In this document: positions 58,058-64,000 of the stretch, piece by piece
How the letters are laid out: the number at the start of each line of letters is the position of its first letter
Position numbering within the stretch: the stretch's first letter is position 1
Origin: Haemophilus pittmaniae
GTDB lineage: Bacteria > Pseudomonadota > Gammaproteobacteria > Enterobacterales > Pasteurellaceae
Direction: 5' to 3'
Assembly: GCF_900186995.1 (NCBI RefSeq)
Contig: NZ_LT906463.1
Location: 1,550,001 to 1,614,000, forward strand
Length of the DNA: 64,000 nt
Made by a program: the position numbers and the translations under genes
The notes under the pieces: model-generated
Seen by the model: the letters and a program-made list of their open reading frames with translations, nothing else
Told to the model about the DNA's origin: nothing
The model's database searches: none

Positions 58058-58137
58058 AGTTTTAAGATTAACTCTAATAAAATCAATGAGTTAGATGCTT
58101 ATTTTGGAAAAACTCTAAAAACGGAAGGGGCGTTTGG
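58058..58137 (-). repeat. Dispersed intergenic element, copy R9
   Basis: Copy of the 78-bp family in minus orientation between uup and yeaD. AAACGCCCC end, TTTTAGAGTTTTTCC block and core ATTGATTTTATTAG; the flanking TAACTC/GAGTTA arms are perfectly complementary. Confidence 0.82.
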
Positions 58138-58158
58138 CTGATAAAAGGAGAAAATAAC

Positions 58159-58956
58159 ATGGAAATTAATGAACACTTAAGCCTAATTCAAATGAATGAA
58201 ATTCCGGTTGTTGTAATGAAACATACAACCGGAGAGGCAAAAATTGCTTTGCAGGGCGCACAGCTGCTCAGTTGGCAACCTGCCGGCGCGGCACAGGATG
58301 TGTTTTGGTTAAGTGAGATTGAACCCTTTAAGGCCGGACAAGCCATTCGTGGCGGTATACCGATTTGTTATCCTTGGTTTGGTCCGCGTTTCCAACCTTC
58401 GCACGGAACAGCGAGACTACGCTTGTGGCAATTAAGCGATTATCAAATTGATACGGATAAAGTGATGTTGGAATTTTCGTTATTTGATGAACAGGGTATT
58501 ATCGAAGCTAAAGTACGCATGCGTTTTGCTGAAACTTGTCAAATTACCTTTACCCATTACGGACAAGACAGTGCACAAGCCGCTTTGCATAGCTATTTTC
58601 GAGTTGCGGATATTACCCATACCGAAGTACAAAATTTGCCTGAGCAATGTTTTAATCAATTGACCGGGCGGGTGCAAAATGTACCTTCTCCGCGGATAAT
58701 TGATCGCGAAGTAGATTGTATTTATCACTTAGAGCAAGCCGATTCGCAAATTGTCGATCAGCGTTGGCAACGCAAGATTACAATTAGCCATCAGCAGGCC
58801 GGAGAAATCGTGTTATGGAATCCTTGGCAAAAGCCGACTAGTTCAATGAGTGAAGAGGGACATAAAAGCATGCTTTGTGTGGAAACCGCACGACTTTCCC
58901 GTCCTTTACAATTTGGTGATAGTATCGGCGTAGAGATTGCGTTTAACACATTTTAA
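58159..58956 (+). CDS. yeaD: D-hexose-6-phosphate mutarotase (YeaD-like)
   Basis: Galactose-mutarotase-fold aldose-1-epimerase family member that interconverts anomers of glucose-6-phosphate and similar sugars. 265 residues with GIPICYPWFGPRFQPSHGTAR (near 74-94, conserved substrate-binding region), LHSYFRVADI (conserved His near 146) and WNPWQKPTSSM plus CVETARLSRP at the C terminus. It follows repeat R9 with an AAAGGAG ribosome site. Confidence 0.9.
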   Translation: MEINEHLSLIQMNEIPVVVMKHTTGEAKIALQGAQLLSWQPAGAAQDVFWLSEIEPFKAGQAIRGGIPICYPWFGPRFQPSHGTARLRLWQLSDYQIDTDKVMLEFSLFDEQGIIEAKVRMRFAETCQITFTHYGQDSAQAALHSYFRVADITHTEVQNLPEQCFNQLTGRVQNVPSPRIIDREVDCIYHLEQADSQIVDQRWQRKITISHQQAGEIVLWNPWQKPTSSMSEEGHKSMLCVETARLSRPLQFGDSIGVEIAFNTF

Positions 58957-59079
58957 ACGTTGCAAGAGCGCGACAAATACTATAGAATCTGCCGCGTTTT
59001 TGTTCGCTTAAAAAGCATGAATTGAGTATTTGCCACTATGAGTGGTAAATTTTCGTAAAACAATTAGAGGAAAAAAATT

Positions 59080-59622
59080 ATTAAAACCGTAAAAAAAGCA
59101 CCGGCGAATAACCGCCCAAATCGCATTAATGATGAAATTCGCGTAAAAGAAGTTCGTTTGATTGACCAAGATGGTGAGCAAGCGGGTATTGTCTCAATTC
59201 AAGAGGCGTTACATATGGCTGAACAGGCCGAGCTTGATTTAGTGGAAATCAGTCCTAATGCCGAACCGCCGGTTTGCCGCATTATGAACTACGGTAAATT
59301 CCTCTACGAGAAAAGCAAAACCGCGAAAGAGCAGAAGAAAAAACAAAAAGTCGTGCAAGTGAAGGAAATTAAATTCCGCCCAGGTACTGACGAAGGCGAC
59401 TACCAAGTGAAATTACGCAGCATCACCCGTTTCTTAGAAGACGGTGATAAAGTAAAAATTACGGTGCGTTTCCGTGGTCGTGAAATGGCTCACCAAGACA
59501 TCGGTTTGGATGTGTTGGAGCGAGTGAAACAGGATACCGAAGAGTTGGCTGTTGTTGAATCCGCCCCGGGTAAACTGGAAGGTCGCCAAGCTATTATGGT
59601 GATTGCACCGAAGAAAAAATAA
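59080..59622 (+). CDS. infC: Translation initiation factor IF-3
   Basis: Binds the 30S subunit and checks the start codon and initiator tRNA. No ATG exists at the true N terminus. The frame begins with ATT at 59080 (tandem with another ATT at 59077) behind AGAGG, giving [20 protein letters not shown] and 180 residues, the E. coli length. Rare AUU initiation is the known self-regulatory device of infC. Conserved parts are [32 protein letters not shown] and [16 protein letters not shown] terminator follows directly, cutting infC off from rpmI-rplT. Confidence 0.96.
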   Translation: MKTVKKAPANNRPNRINDEIRVKEVRLIDQDGEQAGIVSIQEALHMAEQAELDLVEISPNAEPPVCRIMNYGKFLYEKSKTAKEQKKKQKVVQVKEIKFRPGTDEGDYQVKLRSITRFLEDGDKVKITVRFRGREMAHQDIGLDVLERVKQDTEELAVVESAPGKLEGRQAIMVIAPKKK

Positions 59623-59630
59623 TAAACAAT

Positions 59631-59664
59631 AAAAAAAGCAACCTTCAGGTTGCTTTTTTTACGT
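59631..59664 (+). terminator. Terminator immediately after infC
   Basis: Perfect 13-bp stem AAAAAAAGCAACC with complement, TTCA loop, T run, 8 bp after the infC stop. Confidence 0.88.
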
Positions 59665-59678
59665 TGTTTACTATGTAT

Positions 59679-60129
59679 TTATTTTAGCTCTTTTAATGCC
59701 TCACAGCCTTCTTTTCTTCCCCATTCACAAGATTTTTGATAATAAAATTGCTTTTTTATAATGATTTTCGTCTTCATTAATTACGCCTAAATTATAAGAC
59801 GCTACCGGGTGCTTATATTCAATTGCTTTTAAATACCACTCTTTTGCTTTAGCAACATTTTGTGGAACCTGATCACTTTCATAATAAATTAGCCCTGTCA
59901 TTTTAGGGGCTGATTTTGCTTGGTTAATAGTGGAAGTGGATAAATTAACATAAGGTGCTTTAACTTTCATCGCATTAAATTTTTCATCAGCAAAGCTGCA
60001 TTTTGTTTTGTTTATAGTGCCAATTGCGACTCCCGCACTTATAGAAATACCTGCACGAATAGGATCTGCTTGACTCGGTAGTGCAAATAATGCCCCCAAA
60101 GAAGCCACAATCATAAATTTAGTTTTCAT
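59679..60129 (-). pseudogene. Frameshifted Sel1/TPR-repeat exported protein
   Basis: As written, an ATG frame from 60129 encodes 134 residues ending in KAILLSKIL (stop at 59725). Just before, the frame has a Sel1-like repeat (AKAKEWYLKAIEYKHPVASY). In the -1 alternative frame the sequence continues naturally as YYQKSCEWGRKEGCEALKEL to a stop at 59679. One T lost from the short T-run around 59752-59756 explains both. The N terminus is a signal peptide (KFMIVASLGALFALPSQA). The gene sits in reverse between infC and rpmI. Whether the shift is real, phase-variable or a sequencing error cannot be told. Confidence 0.7.
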
Positions 60130-60168
60130 AAACCATACTTTCTATAAAGAAGAATCATCGAAATTATA

Positions 60169-60374
60169 TTGAAAAAAAACAAAGAACAAGTATAATCACA
60201 AAGTTTTTCTTTATAAATAAGAAAAACTAAAGCAAACAGGCGAACTCAGCAGCCTGAGTTGCTTTTTAGATTGTGATGCAAGTCGCAAAGTAGTGTAATT
60301 AGTGCTAGCAAGTAATTCGTAAGAATTCGCCTGATTATTCAGTTAAACCAAAAACAATGCGGAGTTTTTTAACA
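60169..60374 (+). promoter_or_regulatory. Promoter and structured leader of rpmI-rplT
   Basis: TTGAAA (60169-60174), 16 bp, TATAAT (60191-60196) predicts a start near 60203. The leader has a small AACTCA/TGAGTT hairpin (60243-60260) and a long-range 8-bp pairing CAGGCGAA (60237-60244) with TTCGCCTG (60326-60333), enclosing an 80-nt region. L20-dependent repression through a leader fold is known for this operon; its use here is inferred. Confidence 0.6.
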
Positions 60375-60572
60375 ATGCCTAAAATTAAAACAGTACGTGG
60401 TGCTGCTAAGCGTTTCAAAAAAACAGCTTCTGGCGGTTTCAAACGTAAACAATCTCACTTACGTCATATTTTGACTAAAAAGACAACTAAACGTAAACGT
60501 CATTTACGTCATAAATCAATGGTTGCGAAAGCAGACCAAGTTTTAGTAGTAGCTTGCTTACCATACGCATAA
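60375..60572 (+). CDS. rpmI: Large ribosomal subunit protein bL35
   Basis: A 65-residue, very basic protein starting [20 protein letters not shown], the typical L35 N terminus. The start at 60375 follows GGAG; an in-frame ATG 18 bp upstream is rejected. It is followed 66 bp later by rplT, with which it is co-transcribed from a promoter near 60191. Normally it would be directly downstream of infC. Confidence 0.97.
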
Positions 60573-60635
60573 GCCGTTATTTAAGCAAAACGTACGATTA
60601 GTTAAATTAGTTAAAAATATTACATAGGAGATTAA

Positions 60636-60992
<357 letters not shown>

Positions 60993-61017
60993 TTTTTTAA
61001 AGTTTAGATTCAAAATT

Positions 61018-61043
61018 AGGACGCCCAAAGGCGTCCTTTCTTT
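61018..61043 (+). terminator. Terminator after rplT
   Basis: AGGACGCC/GGCGTCCT stem with a 4-nt loop and T-rich tail. Confidence 0.85.
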
Positions 61044-61240
61044 TAGCATAAAAAAGTAATGCTCTTTACTTGCCTCATATTGATCTTGTTTCTGATAAGA
61101 AACATATGTGTAAATGACCAAGGGGAATTCACAGTATTGGGCAGTGTGCGAAGAGAGATGGTATGCTGCTTAATATCAAATCGTTGGACATTACCGTTAT
61201 TAGTAAATGCTGCAGCGTGGTGAGGTCAGATGCTAGAAAA

Positions 61241-61271
61241 GAAAAAACCGCTATTCAAGGGAAATAGCGGT
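61241..61271 (-). terminator. Terminator of the ispA-dxs transcript
   Basis: Minus-strand ACCGCTATT/AATAGCGGT stem followed by T6, 105 bp after the dxs stop. Confidence 0.75.
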
Positions 61272-61375
61272 AATGTTTAAATATAAAAAACGAATAAAAA
61301 ACTGCGCGTTGGCAGTGCACTAGCGCCTTATCTGACAGAGGTTTGAACAATAAGTTCCATGTTGTTCAAACTTTT

Positions 61376-63232
61376 TTAATTTAATGTATTAAAAGTGCGA
61401 ATTTTTTCTTCAATACCTTCGCCATCCAATCCCAATTCATGCCACATTTCAGCTTGGTTACCTTGTGGAATAAAGTAATCCGGCAGACCCAGTTGTAATA
61501 ACCAGTGAGCAGAGCCTTGAGCATTTAGCTCTTCTGCAACGGCAGAACCGGCACCACCTTGAATAGCATTTTCCTCTAAAGTGACGATCAGCTGATGGCT
61601 TTCCGCAATTTCTTTAATACGTTCCTTATCCAATGGTTTTACAAAACGCATATCGATGACTGTTGCATCAAGTTTCTCTGCGGCTTGCAGGGCGAATGGC
61701 AATAAGGTACCAAAGTTTAAAATAGCAATTTGACGACCTTGACGTACCAATTTGGATTGACCAATAGGCAATTCAGATAATGGCTCTAAATTTACCCCAA
61801 TGGCGTTACCACGTGGGTAGCGTACCGCAGCCGGACAACCGGCTTGAAAACCGGTATAAAGCATCTGCCGGCACTCATTTTCATCACTTGGCGTCATGAT
61901 TAACATGTTCGGAATACAGCGCATAAAACTCAAATCAAAGGCGCCCTGATGGGTTTGCCCGTCTGCTCCGACAATACCTGCTCGGTCAATGGCAAATAAC
62001 ACTGGAAGGTTTTGAATTGCGACATCGTGGATCAATTGATCGTAGGCACGTTGTAAGAATGTTGAGTAAATTGCCACCACCGGTTTATAACCACCGATAG
62101 CCAAACCCGCTGCGAAAGTTACCGCATGTTGTTCGGCAATTGCCACATCAAAATAACGCTCAGGGAAGCGTTCGGAAAATTCCACCATACCGGAACCTTC
62201 GCGCATTGCAGGGGTGATACCGATAACTTTGTCATCTCGTTCAGCCATTTCACATAGCCAGTCCCCAAAGATTTTGGAATAAGTTGGTTTAGCATTGGAT
62301 TTAGGTAATTGGCCGCTGCTTGGGTCGAATTTAGGTACACCGTGGAAACCGATAGGATCGTTTTCCGCCGGAGCATAGCCTTTGCCTTTTTTAGTCTTAA
62401 TATGTAAAAACTGCGGTCCTTTCAAATCGCGCATATTGCTTAGGGTAGCAATTAATTCATCAATATTATGGCCATCAATCGGACCAATATAATTGAAACC
62501 GAGTTCTTCAAATAGCGTACTTTCCGGTGAAAACATCACGCCCTTCATATGCTCTTCGGTTTTTTTCATGAAATTCTTAACGGTGGGCACTTTATCTAAG
62601 ATTTTTTTACTGCCGTCGCGTACCGTTGAATAAAGCGAACCAGAGAAAATGCGGGCTAAATGATTATTTAGAGCTCCCACATTTTTGGAAATAGACATTT
62701 CATTATCATTTAGAATAACCAGCATATCGGTGTGTAATGCACCCGCATGGTTTAGTGCTTCAAAGGCCATTCCGGCAGTAATAGCGCCATCACCAATCAC
62801 GCACACGGTCTTGCGGCCTGCGTTTTCTTTTTCTGCGGCAATCGCAACACCTAATCCAGCACCAATTGAGGTGGAGGAATGTCCAACGCTTAACACATCG
62901 AATTCGCTTTCACCACGCCAAGGGAAAGGATGTAGGCCATCTTTTTGACGAATCGTAGGCATACGATCGCGGCGCCCGGTTAAAATCTTATGCGGATAGG
63001 CTTGATGGCCAACATCCCAAATTAACTGATCAAACGGGGTTTTAAAAATATAGTGCAGTGCCACAGTCAATTCCACAGTTCCTAGTCCCGATGCCAAATG
63101 GCCACTGCTTTGACTAACCGATTCCAACAGATAACTCCGCAATTCCTGACAAAGCTGCGGCAGTTGGGATTTATCCAACAAGCGTAAGTCTTCCGGTGAA
63201 TTAATAAGGGATAAAAGAGGGTAGTTGTTCAT
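61376..63232 (-). CDS. dxs: 1-deoxy-D-xylulose-5-phosphate synthase
   Basis: Thiamine-diphosphate enzyme joining pyruvate and glyceraldehyde-3-phosphate, the first step of the MEP isoprenoid pathway. Start at 63232 ([17 protein letters not shown]) gives 618 residues; the in-frame ATG at 63259 would overlap the ispA stop region. ThDP motif [20 protein letters not shown] (near 148), [15 protein letters not shown] (near 74) and [20 protein letters not shown] (near 368, catalytic Glu) are all present. Directly downstream of ispA (29 bp), the common ispA-dxs operon. Confidence 0.97.
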   Translation of the reverse strand: MNNYPLLSLINSPEDLRLLDKSQLPQLCQELRSYLLESVSQSSGHLASGLGTVELTVALHYIFKTPFDQLIWDVGHQAYPHKILTGRRDRMPTIRQKDGLHPFPWRGESEFDVLSVGHSSTSIGAGLGVAIAAEKENAGRKTVCVIGDGAITAGMAFEALNHAGALHTDMLVILNDNEMSISKNVGALNNHLARIFSGSLYSTVRDGSKKILDKVPTVKNFMKKTEEHMKGVMFSPESTLFEELGFNYIGPIDGHNIDELIATLSNMRDLKGPQFLHIKTKKGKGYAPAENDPIGFHGVPKFDPSSGQLPKSNAKPTYSKIFGDWLCEMAERDDKVIGITPAMREGSGMVEFSERFPERYFDVAIAEQHAVTFAAGLAIGGYKPVVAIYSTFLQRAYDQLIHDVAIQNLPVLFAIDRAGIVGADGQTHQGAFDLSFMRCIPNMLIMTPSDENECRQMLYTGFQAGCPAAVRYPRGNAIGVNLEPLSELPIGQSKLVRQGRQIAILNFGTLLPFALQAAEKLDATVIDMRFVKPLDKERIKEIAESHQLIVTLEENAIQGGAGSAVAEELNAQGSAHWLLQLGLPDYFIPQGNQAEMWHELGLDGEGIEEKIRTFNTLN

Positions 63233-63261
63233 AGATTCGTTAGTCCTAAATATCCGCAAAA

Positions 63262-64000
63262 TTAATTTTTGCGATTGACAATAAATTCGGCAAGCGCGCG
63301 TAACGCTTTGCTATCAAAAGGAATATCAGCTAAAGCCTGTAATGCATCCTGATACAGTTCTTGGGCTTTTTGTTTGGCACCGGTAAGCCCCAACAATTTC
63401 GGATAGGTGCTTTTGTCTAAATTCAGATCGGAACCCGCAGTTTTACCGAGAGTTGCTGTTTCACCTTCAATATCCAAAATATCATCCTGCACTTGAAAGG
63501 CTAATCCAATAGCTTGCGCATAACGCTGTAGCTGTTTGGCAAGAGTTGTATCGTTAAAATGTGGTGAACAAATAAATCCCATCATTAATGCAGCATTAAG
63601 CAAAGCACCGGTTTTATTCCGATGAATTAATTCCAATTCGGCTAGGCTTACCTGTTTATGCTCGGAAATAAGATCCAAACTTTGTCCCAAACACATCCCT
63701 TCCACACCGGAAGCCTGTGCTAAGGTTTTTACCAACAAGAGTTTTTGTTCGGCTGAAATCACCGGAGTTTCGGTGAGCATTTCAAAGGCTAAGGTTTGTA
63801 ACGCATCTCCCGCTAAAATAGCAGTGGCTTCATCAAATGCGATATGACAAGTCGGTTGACCGCGGCGTAGGGCATCATCGTCCATTGCCGGCAAATCATC
63901 ATGAATTAGGGAATAGGCATGCACCGCCTCAATTGCCGCTGCCGCATAGTCTAATGCTTGCGGAGTAGCGCCCAACATCTCACCGGTGGCATATAACAAA
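63262..64000 (-). CDS. ispA: Farnesyl diphosphate synthase (5' end beyond window)
   Basis: Short-chain prenyltransferase condensing isopentenyl and dimethylallyl/geranyl diphosphates to farnesyl diphosphate. The N-terminal roughly 50 residues lie beyond the right edge. The first Asp-rich motif is in [19 protein letters not shown] and the second in [12 protein letters not shown], both intact. The lysine-containing [17 protein letters not shown] follows. Upstream of dxs in the same operon; together they supply precursors for ubiquinone and undecaprenyl lipids. Confidence 0.95.
   Translation of the reverse strand, partial: LLYATGEMLGATPQALDYAAAAIEAVHAYSLIHDDLPAMDDDALRRGQPTCHIAFDEATAILAGDALQTLAFEMLTETPVISAEQKLLLVKTLAQASGVEGMCLGQSLDLISEHKQVSLAELELIHRNKTGALLNAALMMGFICSPHFNDTTLAKQLQRYAQAIGLAFQVQDDILDIEGETATLGKTAGSDLNLDKSTYPKLLGLTGAKQKAQELYQDALQALADIPFDSKALRALAEFIVNRKN

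Larger units (their letters stand above)
60993..61375. other. Gene-free interval between rplT and dxs
   Basis: About 380 bp. It holds the rplT terminator (61018-61043), a minus-strand terminator for the dxs operon (61271-61241), and a plus-strand hairpin GTTTGAACAA/TTGTTCAAAC with T6 (61341-61378) that overlaps the dxs stop. Between 61045 and 61240 nothing is recognised; no frame or RNA signal is convincing. Confidence 0.6.

Noticed and set aside
61045..61240. Possible remnant gene between rplT and dxs
   Set aside because: All frames are short and broken, with no recognisable motif or composition signal.

Overview
The window reads as chromosomal DNA from a member of the Pasteurellaceae (Haemophilus/Aggregatibacter/Pasteurella group). 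The evidence is the tmRNA tag ANDEQYALAA, a few copies of the uptake signal AAGTGCGGT (two of them paired as a terminator), an ATT-initiated infC, and gene strings typical of the family: lrp-ftsK-lolA-rarA, norM/ribE divergent, malQ-glgBXCAP, csd genes next to a small secreted nuclease and lrgAB, and dxs-ispA. The genus cannot be fixed from the sequence alone.

Layout. 1-2 kb: phosphate transporter Pit (cut by the left edge) and its PhoU-like partner. 2-13.6 kb: ygiF, radA, lrp, ftsK, lolA, rarA, a Bcr/CflA exporter, norM and ribE. 13.7-20.6 kb: accessory region. It holds a 90-residue unknown protein, a degenerate CRISPR repeat, a Mu-like phage remnant (gpG-like gene plus the 3' part of a gpF-like gene with a likely nuclease tail), a tRNA-like fold, one intact CRISPR repeat, then cas2, cas1 and cas9 of a type II-C system and a divergent tracrRNA. 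20.6-29.3 kb: dedA, rplY with an attenuator-like leader, a 33-residue membrane peptide, a prohibitin-like lipoprotein with a structured leader, truA, accD-folC, yfcH, argR and mdh. 29.3-41.6 kb: a candidate CRP-controlled small RNA and the complete glycogen operon. 41.7-56 kb: glnS, ssrA, dinB, aspC, tyrA, ppnN, queF, the csd genes, a nuclease, lrgAB and dgt. 56-64 kb: uup, yeaD, infC, a frameshifted Sel1-like gene, rpmI-rplT, dxs and ispA (cut by the right edge).

Working together. The CRISPR locus keeps every part needed for interference and adaptation: Cas9 with intact RuvC and HNH residues, Cas1, Cas2, a tracrRNA with its promoter and terminator, and one perfect repeat. It has no normal spacer array. 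Where spacers should lie, between a decayed repeat and the intact one, there are about 1.7 kb of Mu-like phage DNA. This is the most unusual structure in the window.

A second feature is a family of about 78-bp intergenic elements, nine copies here, always outside genes and often supplying a terminator. Other items worth attention are a terminator hairpin between cas9 and cas1, candidate leader RNAs before rplY, before the prohibitin-like gene and before rpmI, and the separation of infC from rpmI-rplT by an inserted broken gene.
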